Of a DNA stretch of 64,000 nt, positions 1 through 8,316 are shown piece after piece (position 1 is the first letter of the stretch; each line of letters opens with the position of its first letter). Source of the stretch: Chersky-840 sp963794615 (GTDB taxonomy: Bacteria; Actinomycetota; Acidimicrobiia; Acidimicrobiales; UBA8190); assembly GCA_963794615.1 (NCBI GenBank), contig CAWCEP010000009.1, forward strand, positions 331,564 to 395,563, in the 5' to 3' direction. A model generated the notes under the pieces. The model made no database searches. It had not been told where the DNA came from and saw only the letters and a program-made list of their open reading frames with translations. The translations under genes were made by a program, and so were the position numbers.

Positions 1-1595
1 GGTCGTGGGTGGCCTGGTGCTCGAGGCGGCGCTCGAACTCGCGGCGCTCGGTGACGTTGCGGGCCGTGGCGGTGATCACGAGACCCTCGGGGGTCTCGAT
101 CGGGCCCAGGACGATCTCCATGGGGAACTCCATGCCGTCCTTGCGCACCCCCGAGACGTCCGCCACGTCGCCGATGACGAGCGTGCGCGGGTTGCGGATG
201 AAATCCTCGTAGTAGTCCCGCAGGACGCTCTGGACCCTGGGGGTGGTGAGCGTCTCGACACTGCGGCCCTCCAGTTCGTCGGGCTCGTACCCGAAGAGCC
301 GGCCGACCTGGTTGTTGGCCTCGAGGATGACCCCGTCGGTGCTCGTGACGATCATGGCGTCGGGGGCCGACTCGATGAGCGACCGGAAGTGGGCGGCGTC
401 GCGCCGCTGGTGCTCGAGGCGACGGGCGCTCTCGAGGCCGTGCCCGGCGTGCGCAGCCAGGAGCTCGAACGCAGCGACCTCGTGGTCCTCCACGGTGCGC
501 CGGACCCGGGTCCCGCCCACGAGGGTGGCGCACAGCTCGCCCTCGACCCACACCGGGGTGGCGATCACGGTGCGAAAGCCGTCGGCGCGCAGCTCGGGGT
601 GGCCGCCGGTCCGTTCGAGGTAGTCGTCGACGACGACGGTCCGGCGTTGCTCGGCGACGAGGCCCACCATGCCCCGGTCCGAGCTGTGGACCCCTTCGAC
701 GTAGGAACCGGGAAGCCCCCGGGCATGGACGACCCGGTAGGTGCGGCGGTCCTCGAGGAGCTCGCACACGTTGGCGGCCTCGAACCCGAGCTCCATGACG
801 GCGTCGACGGCCCCGGCCAGGATGGAGTCCTCGTCGAGCGAGTCCAACTGCCGGCCCAGACCGGCCACCCGGCTCCACAGGCTGGCCCGGTGCTCGTGCT
901 CGGCGGTGGCGCGCTCGCGAAAGACGAGCTGGCCCGTGAGCTGCACCGAGATCAGGTCGGCGGCCCCGGCGGTGGCCAGGATCATGCCCACCCGCAGGAC
1001 CACGGTGGCGGCCCCGGCGCCCCATCCGGCGCCTCCCAGGGCGGCCAGGTAGGCCCCGACGGTCAAGGCGGTCAGGGTGATGCGTCCCCGGCGCGGGTAC
1101 GACACATTCGCCATGAACACGCACTGCAACAGGTAGACGAGATAGAGGTCGGAATGGATCCCGCCGGTCAGGTCGATGCCGTAGGACACCAGCGCGATGT
1201 CGAACAGCGACCACGTGTAGAGCACGGGCAGGACCAGGCCCCGCTGGGTGAGGGTGTTCCACGGCAGCAGAGAGAAGGGGATCGTGCCGACGATGGCGAC
1301 GCCGATGAGGGCGAAGAAGGGCGCCGCGCGAGATCGGGTAGTGCCCGGGAAGCAGGGCATAGAGAAGCAGGACGAGCAAGACCGCCACCGTCGACGCCAC
1401 GCCGATCCGCGCCGACTGCACGCGCACTTCTTCCAGGGCACCGAGCGGACGTTCGGTTTCCTCGGGGTCGTGGTCGGCGCCGAAGAGGTCGCGCAGGTTC
1501 CGCATCCGTCGGACCGGCGCGCCGACGTGGGGTTCGGGTGAATCCGAGGCGATCACGGTCGACGGCACCGCGGGCGCGACGGTGTGCGACGTCAC
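1..1595 (-). CDS. Membrane-bound GAF/PAS sensor protein (partial, C-terminus off the window)
   Basis: The reverse strand stays open from about 1595 to the window edge. It reads as a hydrophobic N-terminal sensor region of about five membrane segments (about 1480-940), then a GAF-like domain (about 850-430), then a PAS domain (about 400-60). The PAS domain holds the typical phrases SAPDAMIVT, LFGYEPDEL and GVRKDGMEFPMEI. The last visible residues, NVTERREFERRLEHQATHD, are the usual linker into a GGDEF or histidine-kinase output domain; GGDEF is the more likely. It would be an integral membrane signalling protein that senses through GAF/PAS and perhaps makes cyclic di-GMP, but the output domain is not in the window. 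The start is uncertain: GTG at 1595 is one choice, while the frame is open further upstream and an ATG lies at 1505. The long open frame on the plus strand here is its shadow. Confidence 0.8.
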   Translation of the reverse strand, partial: MTSHTVAPAVPSTVIASDSPEPHVGAPVRRMRNLRDLFGADHDPEETERPLGALEEVRVQSARIGVASTVAVLLVLLLYALLPGHYPISRGALLRPHRRRHRRHDPLLSAAVEHPHPAGPGPARALHVVAVRHRAGVLRHRPDRRDPFRPLSRLPVAVRVHGECVVPAPGTHHPDRLDRRGLPGRPGRRRMGRRGRHRGPAGGHDPGHRRGRRPDLGAAHGPARLSRARHRRARAPGQPVEPGGRSGPAVGLARRGLHPGRGRRRRHGARVRGRQRVRAPRGPPHLPGRPCPGASRFLRRRGPQLGPGHGGPRRRATPDRRRRRLPRTDRRPPRAARRRLSHRDRHPGVGRGRAVRHPRGRDPGPAHRGGPRGRCVRAPGCARRARPRERPSPRAPAARRRPLPVAHRVGPRRHDRHEHRRGHPRGQQPGRPALRVRARRTGGPQCRDAHHPQGPERPAGLLRGFHPQPAHARHRRRGGRLGGAQGRHGVPHGDRPGPDRDPRGSRDHRHGPQRHRAPRVRAPPRAPGHPR

Positions 1596-1796
1596 ATTCG
1601 GTCCGTCGTCGGCTGGGCCAGAACGGCGTTCACTGGTCAGCGACGACGGCCGCGCGATGCGGCCCGGTGCCCCCACCGTCAAAAATCGTAACCGTGGGCA
1701 CCGCGGTACCCGGGGCTGTTGTGTCGACGTTGTGTGACCCGCGGCGGGGCGTTGTTTCTGGAACGCCGGGTTTCGCTGATGTGTGGGAACGTTGTC

Positions 1797-1823
1797 TTGA
1801 CAGGCGGGCCTCGGCCCTAAGCT
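1797..1823 (+). promoter_or_regulatory. Putative sigma-70-type promoter giving a near-leaderless mRNA
   Basis: A perfect TTGACA (1797-1802) is followed after 15 bp by TAAGCT (1818-1823), which fits TANNNT. The expected start of transcription, about 7 bp downstream, falls at 1830-1831, one or two bases before the GTG at 1832. No Shine-Dalgarno precedes that GTG. Leaderless mRNAs are common in actinobacteria. The short spacer is the weak point. Confidence 0.5.
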
Positions 1824-1831
1824 GAAGCATC

Positions 1832-2842
1832 GTGGCCCGCTGGCACCGTGTATTGAACGGTGTCGTCGTCGGCGTGGCATGGGTCTTCATCGCCTTGCTC
1901 TTCTCGGTGGCGATCGCCAGGGTGCTGTCGTGGGACACGTGGGAGGTCTTCGCCTGTCTCGACGCGTCGACGCTTGTCCTGTTCCTTCCGGCGTGGCCGA
2001 TCGCGGCCGTGGCGCTATGGCGGCGACGGTGGGGGCTGGCGGCGGCGAGCGTGGTGATGATGGCGACGCAGATCATTCTCGTCTCGCCCGAGTTGTCGGC
2101 AGCCCGTCCTCTCCCTGGTGACCTGCACGGCGCCACCATCCTGCGCGTCCTCGACGCCAACGTCTATGCCAACAATCCGAGCATGGCCGGGTACGCACGA
2201 GAGATCGGGCGTGATCGCCCCGACCTCGTCACCCTCGAGGAAGGGTCTCTGCTCGACCTGGACCGCCTTTCGGCCCGGGGCGCGCTCGATCGCTTGCGCC
2301 ATCGCTACTGGAACGGCGGCTTCGGCCCCCGATCGACGGTCATCGCCAGTCGGTACCCTCTGGGCGCCACCGAGGTGGGGTCTTCCGACGGGCAGCCCTA
2401 CCTGGTCCGTACTGTCGTGGACATCCCCCTCCATCCGCTGCGGCTGTGGGTCGTCCATACGACCGCACCTGTCGCACCCGGGGTCAGGGACTGGAACGAC
2501 GAGCTCGATGGCCTCGACCGGCTCCTGCGGGCGCTGCATCCGCAGGGGACGCTCGTGGTGGGGGACTTCAACGCCACGTGGGGCAATCGAGGCTTTCGGG
2601 CCATCCTGTCCACGGGGCTCGTCGACGGGGCGGCCGCCCGGGGCCAGGCCCTCGCCATGACGTGGTCGCAGCTCATGGCGCCGTTGCCCCCGTTGATCCG
2701 GATCGACCACGTCCTCACCGGGTCGGGCCTGGCCACGACCACGATCCGTACCGAAGAGGGGATCGGCAGTGACCACCGCGCCCTGTTTGCCACGATTGCC
2801 ATCATCAAGCATGGGTCTCGGGGCCGCGCACCGACGCACTGA
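1832..2842 (+). CDS. Endonuclease/exonuclease/phosphatase-family membrane protein
   Basis: The 336-residue protein has three N-terminal membrane segments (about residues 10-30, 42-62 and 66-86). An endonuclease/exonuclease/phosphatase (EEP) domain follows, starting near residue 105. Typical EEP motifs are present: LRVLDANVY at the first strand, LVTLEEG with the metal-binding Glu, GDFNATW near residue 244, IDHVLT near 290 and GSDHRA near 312. Members hydrolyse phosphodiester or phosphomonoester bonds in nucleic acids, lipids or inositol phosphates. The membrane-anchored bacterial group has no settled substrate. The domain is probably extracytoplasmic. The GTG start lies directly after the promoter at 1797-1823. 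A terminator-like hairpin follows, so it looks monocistronic and separate from the polysaccharide operon downstream. Confidence 0.8.
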   Translation: MARWHRVLNGVVVGVAWVFIALLFSVAIARVLSWDTWEVFACLDASTLVLFLPAWPIAAVALWRRRWGLAAASVVMMATQIILVSPELSAARPLPGDLHGATILRVLDANVYANNPSMAGYAREIGRDRPDLVTLEEGSLLDLDRLSARGALDRLRHRYWNGGFGPRSTVIASRYPLGATEVGSSDGQPYLVRTVVDIPLHPLRLWVVHTTAPVAPGVRDWNDELDGLDRLLRALHPQGTLVVGDFNATWGNRGFRAILSTGLVDGAAARGQALAMTWSQLMAPLPPLIRIDHVLTGSGLATTTIRTEEGIGSDHRALFATIAIIKHGSRGRAPTH

Positions 2843-2856
2843 CGCGTCGTAGCTGC

Positions 2857-2900
2857 TCAGCGGGGTGGGGCTCTTCCGATTTGGCCCGGACCCCCGCTGA
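2857..2900 (+). terminator. Terminator-like hairpin after the EEP gene
   Basis: TCAGCGGGG (2857-2865) pairs perfectly with CCCCGCTGA (2892-2900), and the loop can form a further GGGGC/GCCC pairing. It starts 15 bp after the stop codon. There is no strong T-run, which is usual for high-GC actinobacterial terminators. Confidence 0.45.
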
Positions 2901-3204
2901 TAACGGTGTTCCGATTCGTTAAGGAGATCGTCACGTTCCTGTCACACATGCCCTGACCTGCTCTGGAAAGAGATCGGAGGGCTAGGAGGATTGGTCAAAT
3001 ATTGATGACTCTGAGTGGGAGGGATTCACATGCCGTGGTAAAGTCCTGGACAGCTGGGAGACGGGAAGCGGGATGTCGGAGCCACGCCGAATGGCAAATG
3101 TCCTTCCACGCGGCAATCGCGGTCTAGGGCGCAACGGTCAGCCCACTGAGCAGCCTTTTCTCGACGGCGGGGCCACGGAAAAGGAAGACAGAAAAAGGTA
3201 GGGC
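2901..3204 (+). promoter_or_regulatory. Leader region of the priming glycosyltransferase
   Basis: This 304-bp gene-free stretch precedes the sugar transferase. It is less GC-rich around 2901-3050 and then contains several G-rich and hairpin-capable segments (3050-3190). A purine-rich ribosome site, AAAAAGGTAGGG, ends just before the ATG at 3205. It probably contains the promoter of the operon. I could not match the structured part to a known riboswitch class with confidence. Confidence 0.3.
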
Positions 3205-4767
3205 ATGACCATCCGCACCGACGAACAGTCGACGCGCTCCGACGCACGAGGCCAGTCCCAGGCTTTCGGTCCGTCGGTCGCGCCGTCGACGCTGCGTCGG
3301 TCGGCGGAAGCGATCCTGTCCCCGGACCTCCACCCGGCTCTCGGATCGGATCCGGCCGGGCGCCGGTCCTTCCGCCGGGCGTGGCCCATCGTGGTGGTGG
3401 ACCTGGTCTCGCTCGTCGGCAGCCTCGTCCTGGCGCTGCTCGTCCTGGCCGTGATCTCGCACGTCTCGGGGAACTCGTTGAACCGGTTCTGGCGCAACGT
3501 GGTCCAGGACATCGACTTCCCCTTCGTCGCCCTGGCGATGCTGGGGGTGTACGGGCTCTATCGGCAGCGCTACCGCCGTATGCGGCACGGGTCGTTCGGG
3601 GACCTCGGGAGCCTCGTCAACGCCATGGCGGTCGGCGGCATCATCACGCTGGGGATCAGCGCGCTCCAACACCGGCTCACCGGGTCGGCCGAGATCTCTC
3701 CCGCCCCCCTCTTCACCATGGCGCTGTGTGCCGTCGCCACCGTTCCCGCCGGGCGGGCGCTGTGGTGGTGGCTGCGAACCGGCCGTAGCCGCGACGGCAA
3801 ACGGCGGGGGAGCCGTGTCCTCGTCGTCGGCAGCGGCATGATGGTCGAGCGCATCCGGAACTACTTCGCCGACGACTCGGGAATCGAATTGGTGGGCTCG
3901 GTCGACGACAACCCGGTGCCGGGTTCCTCGTCGATCGGTTCGATCGCGGATGTGTCGCGTCTGTGCGTGGAGCTCGACATCGACCGGGTGCTGATCGGCT
4001 TCTCCCAGACCCATCCCTCTGAGACCCTCGAGCAGTTGCGGAACCTGCAGGGCAGCGTGGCCATCTCCATCGTGCCCCGGTATTTCGAGCTGTTGTCGTG
4101 GCGATCCCAGGTCGACGACATCTGCGGGTTGCCCGTCATCGACGTGGCGCCCGCGCAGTTGAGCCCGGCGGCGGGGTTCATCAAGCGGGCCCTCGACGTG
4201 GTGGGAGCCTTGGTCGGTCTGCTGCTGCTGGCGCCGGTGGCTGTGATCATCGCCGTCGGCGTCAAGCTCAGCTCGCCCGGGCCTCTGCTCTTCCGCCAAC
4301 AGCGGGTCGGTCGCGACGGGCGCGGGTTCACCATGTACAAGTTCCGGACCATGAAGGTCGGCGCCGAGAGCGAGCGCGACAGCCTGACCGTCTTCAACGA
4401 GGTCGACGGGCCGACCTTCAAGATGCGTCGGGATCCCCGGATCTTCCCCTTCGGCGGGTTCTTGCGCCGCACCAGCCTCGACGAGATCCCGCAGCTCTAC
4501 AACGTGCTGCGCGGTGACATGGCACTCGTCGGCCCCAGGCCGTTCATCGCGTCGGAATCCGAGCACATCCACGGTTGGGCGGCCCGCCGGTTCGAGGTCC
4601 GCCCCGGGCTCACCGGCCTGTGGCAGATCTCAGGGCGGAACCACCTCAGCTTCGACGAGCTCCGCCAGCTCGACTACCTCTACGTCGCGTCGTGGTCGAT
4701 GTGGTGGGACCTCAGGATCCTCTGGCACACACCGGCGTCGGTCCTAAGAAGTCGCGGAGCCTATTGA
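3205..4767 (+). CDS. Polyprenyl-phosphate sugar-1-phosphate transferase (initiating exopolysaccharide glycosyltransferase)
   Basis: The 520-residue protein has the layout of the WbaP/EpsL-type priming enzymes. An N-terminal block of four membrane segments (about residues 60-185) is followed by a CoA-binding-3-like Rossmann region (about 195-315, VLVVGSGMMVERI) and a bacterial sugar transferase domain (about 324-520). The last holds the KRALDVVGA membrane entry, SSPGPLLFRQQRVGRDG, YKFRTM, RRTSLDEIPQ, VGPRP and RPGLTGLWQISGR. Family members transfer a sugar 1-phosphate from a UDP-sugar to undecaprenyl phosphate, the first step of a repeat unit. The ATG at 3205 has a good ribosome site. The reading frame is intact. 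The sugar specificity cannot be read from sequence. Confidence 0.92.
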   Translation: MTIRTDEQSTRSDARGQSQAFGPSVAPSTLRRSAEAILSPDLHPALGSDPAGRRSFRRAWPIVVVDLVSLVGSLVLALLVLAVISHVSGNSLNRFWRNVVQDIDFPFVALAMLGVYGLYRQRYRRMRHGSFGDLGSLVNAMAVGGIITLGISALQHRLTGSAEISPAPLFTMALCAVATVPAGRALWWWLRTGRSRDGKRRGSRVLVVGSGMMVERIRNYFADDSGIELVGSVDDNPVPGSSSIGSIADVSRLCVELDIDRVLIGFSQTHPSETLEQLRNLQGSVAISIVPRYFELLSWRSQVDDICGLPVIDVAPAQLSPAAGFIKRALDVVGALVGLLLLAPVAVIIAVGVKLSSPGPLLFRQQRVGRDGRGFTMYKFRTMKVGAESERDSLTVFNEVDGPTFKMRRDPRIFPFGGFLRRTSLDEIPQLYNVLRGDMALVGPRPFIASESEHIHGWAARRFEVRPGLTGLWQISGRNHLSFDELRQLDYLYVASWSMWWDLRILWHTPASVLRSRGAY

Positions 4768-5006
4768 CTTTGCGGGAAAGGCGACTTCGGGATCTCGTCG
4801 ACGGTGCGGATCGATGGAATTCCTCAGGAATATGCGCCCATCCGCACCTGTAGAAGAAACGCCTTTGGCAGAATTGACCGAAGAAAGCAGTTGTTGAGCC
4901 GCTCGCACGGGAGAACTGGGCGTTGAGGTGGTCGCGCCCCTGAGGGCACGACGTGCACGGACACCGAGCACCAGACCGGGTCGACGGCAGGGAACGGAGC
5001 GAGACC
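4768..5006 (+). promoter_or_regulatory. Intergenic region with a 13-bp palindrome upstream of the carrier-protein operon
   Basis: This 239-bp gap is AT-richer than its surroundings up to about 4870. TTGACT lies at 4764-4769, overlapping the stop of the previous gene. ATTCCT-C-AGGAAT (4819-4831) is a perfect inverted repeat and could be an operator. GGAACGGAGCGAGA, just before the ATG at 5007, offers a ribosome site. Promoter and operator roles are inferred. Confidence 0.3.
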
Positions 5007-5261
5007 ATGGAGATCGACGACTCGATTCGTAGCGTGTTGGCCGAGTTCGCCAAGCTCGCCGTCGACGTCTCGACCCTCAGCGACGACGACGACATCTTCG
5101 ACGCCGGGATGACGTCGCACGCCAGTGTCAACGTGGTCCTCGCCCTCGAAGAGGCCTTCGACATCGAGTTCCCCCAACGCATGCTCCGCAGGAGCACCTT
5201 CGAATCCGTCTCCGCGATCCGGGGCGCGGTCATGGAGCTCGTCGGATCGCCTGCCCCCTGA
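5007..5261 (+). CDS. Stand-alone acyl/aminoacyl carrier protein
   Basis: An 84-residue acidic protein with the helical pattern of acyl carrier proteins. The phosphopantetheine-attachment region reads DAGMTSHASVNVV, so the modified Ser would sit in T-S-H instead of the usual D-S-L. The following helix, LALEEAFDIEFP, is typical. The ATG at 5007 was chosen because AACGGAGCGAGA precedes it and the ACP fold begins there. The gene opens an operon with an acyl-CoA dehydrogenase and a tRNA-synthetase-like ligase. That arrangement is known for carrier proteins charged with an amino acid on the 4'-phosphopantetheine arm (Mocibob and co-workers on Bradyrhizobium amino acid:[carrier protein] ligases). 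It would be the substrate carrier of that pathway in the cytoplasm. Confidence 0.85.
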   Translation: MEIDDSIRSVLAEFAKLAVDVSTLSDDDDIFDAGMTSHASVNVVLALEEAFDIEFPQRMLRRSTFESVSAIRGAVMELVGSPAP

Positions 5262-5262
5262 C

Positions 5263-6429
5263 GTGGCTTCCGATCCCGAAGTCGCAGTCGAGCTCGCCCG
5301 CAAGGCCCAACGCATTGGCGTAGAGGTTGCAGGCCCCGCCGCCGACGACGTCGACCGGCTGGCCCGCTTCCCGTCCGAGGCGGTGGACGCACTTCGCGCC
5401 GAAGGCTTCATGGACGCTCTGGTTCCGACCGAGCTCGGGGGAAGGGGCGCGTCGGTCGATGCCGTGGCCGGCGCCGTGTCGGCCCTGGGCCGCCACTGCG
5501 CCTCGACGGCGATGATCTACGCCATGCACCTCATGCAGCTGGCCTGCCTGGTGCGCCACGGGCGCTCGGCGGCCCACCGTGACTACCTCCGCGAGCTCAG
5601 CACTGGACAGCTCCTCCTGGCCTCGGCCACCACCGAGATCGGTGTTGGTGGGGACATCAGAACCAGCCTGTGCGCGGTGGAGCGCAGTGACGGGCACTTC
5701 CGTCTCGAGAAGCAGGCTCCCGTGATCTCCTACGGGGAGCAGGCCGATGCCGTGCTCGTGACCGCCCGTCGCAACCCCGACAGCGCACCCAACGATCAGG
5801 TCCTGGTGCTGTGCCGCCGCGAAGGCCTCAAGCTGGAGCCTGTCAGCGGTTGGGACACGCTCGGGTTCCGGGGCACCTGCAGCCTCGGATTCCGTCTGAT
5901 CGCCGAGGGCGAGGAGTCCGCCGTCCTCGACGACCCCTTCGCCCAGATCTCGTCCCGCACCATGCTGCCCATCTCGCACGTGCTGTGGAGCTCGGTGTGG
6001 CTCGGCATCGCCGCCGCCGCGGTCGAGAAGGCCGGTCGTTACGTGCGGGGCGAGGCCCGCAAGCAGCCCGGCACGGCGCCCCCGTCGGCACTGCGCCTGG
6101 CCGAGCTCATGCTCCAGCACCAGCAGCTCAAGGACCTGGTGGGCGGGGCGGTGCGCGAGTACGAATCCCGCTACGACAATCCCGAGGCGCTCATGGCCAT
6201 GAACTTCGCGGTGAGCATGAACTCGCTCAAGGTCTCCGCGTCGCGGCTTGTCGTCGACATCGTCACCGGCGCGCTCACCATCTGCGGGATGGCCGGGTAC
6301 CGACACGACTCGCCGTTGAGCCTCGGTCGCCTGCTGCGTGACGCGCACGGCGCCGCACTGATGGTCAACAACGACCGCATCCTGGCCAACAACGCCCAGA
6401 TGCTCCTCGTGCCCTGGGACGACGCATGA
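5263..6429 (+). CDS. Acyl-CoA dehydrogenase-family flavoprotein
   Basis: The 388-residue flavin-dependent dehydrogenase begins one base after the carrier-protein stop, at GTG 5263, and is in one intact frame. The N-terminal helical domain holds DALVPTELGGRGAS and ALGRHCASTAMIYAMHL. The middle beta domain holds LLASATTEIGVGGDI and GWDTLGFRGTCS. The C-terminal helical bundle ends with GALTICGMAGYRHDSPLSLGR. In carrier-protein clusters of this type such an enzyme is thought to oxidise the thioester-bound acyl or aminoacyl group; the substrate is not established. Its stop overlaps the ligase start by 4 bp (ATGA), which indicates translational coupling. There is no mitochondrial-type CoA context, so a carrier-bound substrate is more likely than free acyl-CoA. 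Confidence 0.85.
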   Translation: MASDPEVAVELARKAQRIGVEVAGPAADDVDRLARFPSEAVDALRAEGFMDALVPTELGGRGASVDAVAGAVSALGRHCASTAMIYAMHLMQLACLVRHGRSAAHRDYLRELSTGQLLLASATTEIGVGGDIRTSLCAVERSDGHFRLEKQAPVISYGEQADAVLVTARRNPDSAPNDQVLVLCRREGLKLEPVSGWDTLGFRGTCSLGFRLIAEGEESAVLDDPFAQISSRTMLPISHVLWSSVWLGIAAAAVEKAGRYVRGEARKQPGTAPPSALRLAELMLQHQQLKDLVGGAVREYESRYDNPEALMAMNFAVSMNSLKVSASRLVVDIVTGALTICGMAGYRHDSPLSLGRLLRDAHGAALMVNNDRILANNAQMLLVPWDDA

Positions 6430-7340
6430 CCGACAGCGATCCCTACCAGTCGTTCCGCGCCGAGCTGTTCGACGCCGGTCTCCTGGTCGACACCGGTGTC
6501 GACGGGCTCTACGGGCGGTCGGCGCGCTACGAGTCCATCGTGGCCGGCATCGACCGGCTCGTCACAGGCTCGATGGTGGACCGCCCCGTCGAGGCGGTGT
6601 TCTTCCCTCCGGTCATGGCCCGTTGGGTTTTCGACAAGACCGACTATCTGAAGTCGTTCCCCGACCTGATGGGCTCGGTGCACACCTTCCGGGGCACCGA
6701 TCGCGACCATGCCAAGCTCATCGGGCTGGTGGACGACGGTGGGGACTGGGCCGCAGGCGCTCGTCCCGGCCGAGGTGGTGCTGTGCTCGGCCACCTGCCA
6801 TCCCGTGTACCCCTTGTGCTCGGGCCGTCTTCCCGACGGAGGCCGGCGCTTCGAGGTCAACGGGTACTGCTTCCGCTGTGAACCCAGTATCGACCCGAGC
6901 CGGATGCAGGCCTTCCGGATGCACGAGTACGTCTACGTCGGCGAGCCCGACGAGGCGCAGCGTCACCGCGACCGCGGTCTCGAACGCGGGCTCGAGGTGC
7001 TCGCCGGCTCGGGTCTCAAGGTCGAGGCGATCCCGGCCAACGACCCGTTCTTCGGGCGCCTGGGCGGCATGCTGGCCGCCAATCAGCTCGACGAGGCCCT
7101 GAAGATGGAGATCGTGACCCCGGTGTGCTCCACCGAGCACCCGACCGCCATCATGTCGGCCAACTGCCACCGGGACCATTTCGGCCACCCCGTTCGACAT
7201 CGACCACCGCCGACGGAGTTCCTGCCCACAGCGCGTGCGTCGCCTTCGGGGTCGACCGCGTCACGCTGGCGTTGTTGCACGAACACGGTCTCGATGCCGA
7301 CCGCTGGGCTCCCACCGTCCGGAGCCGGCTCTGGCCATGA
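6426..7340 (+). CDS. Amino acid:[carrier protein] ligase, class II seryl-tRNA-synthetase-like (frameshifted)
   Basis: About 305 residues, matching the truncated SerRS homologues that lack a tRNA-binding arm and load an amino acid on a carrier protein. Visible pieces are LLVDTGVDGLYGRSARYE, VFFPPVMARWVFDKTDYLKS, the zinc-ligand region CSATCHPVYPLCSG, the motif-2 region FRMHEYVYVGEP, the SANCHRDHFG segment and the motif-3-like SACVAFGVDRVTLALL. In the characterised Bradyrhizobium enzyme the catalytic zinc is held by two Cys and a Glu, and equivalents can be placed here. Homology moves between frames near 6755 and again near 7190-7205, each consistent with an extra base in a C/G run. The gene is therefore probably intact in the organism. 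The ATG overlaps the dehydrogenase stop, and its own stop overlaps the next start. The amino acid used (Gly or Ala in known enzymes) cannot be told. Confidence 0.82.
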
Positions 7341-8316
7341 GGGTCGAGGTGCTCGGGATCGACGCGGCGACGTACGTGCCGCACCCTTTGCACACCGACA
7401 AGAGGGAATGGTCCGAGACCAACTGTTACGTGGACCTGTGGATCGAGGTGCTCAACGCGCTGGGCCTCGATCCCGTTGCCGCCGCCGCCTTCACGCCTCA
7501 GCACGCGACTTCGAGGGTGACCAGTGGGCGATGTTCAAGTACCCCACCTCTGACCTCCGCCTCCTATTCGGGCTCGAGGTGGCCGAGCTCAACGTATGGA
7601 GACCCCTCGTCGACCACGTGGCCGAGCAGCTCGGACTCGGCCGCCTCCTGACCGTCGACGTCGACGCCTGGTTCCTGCCCGACACCGAGGGTGTGACCTA
7701 CCGGCGTCGGCGCACCAGAAGACGACCATCGCCCCCCAGATGCTGGACGTGGAACAACGGCGCCTCGGGTACTTCCACAACGCCGGCTACTTCGAGCTCG
7801 ACGGCGACGATTTCGACGGGATCGTGCGCGTGGGCACCTACGACGGACCCGCCCTCGGTGCTCCCTCCTTACGTCGAGGTCGTGAAGCTCGAAGGCATGG
7901 GGCGCGACGACGAGCTCCTCGACACGGTCCGCATCCTCACCCGGGACCATCTGGCGCGGCGGCCGGCCACCAACCCCATGCTGCGCATGAAGAAACGGCT
8001 CTCCGACGACTTGCCGTGGTTGGGGGCCCAGGACTTCGACACCTTCCATCGCTACGCCTTCGGCACGTGTCGCCAGTGCGGCTCCAACGCCGAGCTGGCG
8101 GCGACGTTCGTCGACTGGCTCGACGCGCACGACGGCGGTGGTCTGGGGCTGGTGGCGGAACGATTCCGTGCCATCTCGGCGGCGGCCAAGGGCCTGCAGA
8201 TCGGGTTGGCCCGCGCCGCCCGCGGCCGGCGTTTCGACCTCGACGAATGCCTCGACCCGATGGCCGCTGATTGGGACGAGGCCATGGCGGGTCTGGCCGA
8301 GCGCTATGGAGGGTGA
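7337..8316 (+). CDS. DUF1839 family protein (frameshifted)
   Basis: This approximately 326-residue protein continues through several frames. It reads EVLGIDAATYVPHPLH, ETNCYVDLWIEVLNALG, DFEGDQWAMFKYPTSDL, TVDVDAWFLPDT, TTIAPQMLDVEQRRLGYFHN, VEVVKLEGM and ends MAGLAERYGG. This matches DUF1839, a family with no proven activity that is repeatedly found beside amino acid:[carrier protein] ligases. Breaks near 7505, 7705 and 7855 are in C/G-rich runs and probably result from indels. The ATG at 7337 overlaps the ligase stop. The context suggests that it uses the aminoacyl carrier protein, perhaps as the acceptor-side transferase, but this is inference. Confidence 0.75.

Noticed and set aside
5..1825. 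A 606-codon open frame on the plus strand
   Set aside because: It is rich in Gly/Asp/His/Pro without motifs and lies opposite the clear GAF/PAS sensor on the minus strand; a typical high-GC shadow.
3000..3190. Cyclic di-GMP-I, cyclic di-AMP or cobalamin riboswitch upstream of the sugar transferase
   Set aside because: Only scattered similarity (for example GCGGTCTAGGGCG); the conserved core of none of these classes could be aligned.
3124..4572. Long minus-strand frame opposite the sugar transferase
   Set aside because: Shadow composition; the plus-strand gene has all family motifs.
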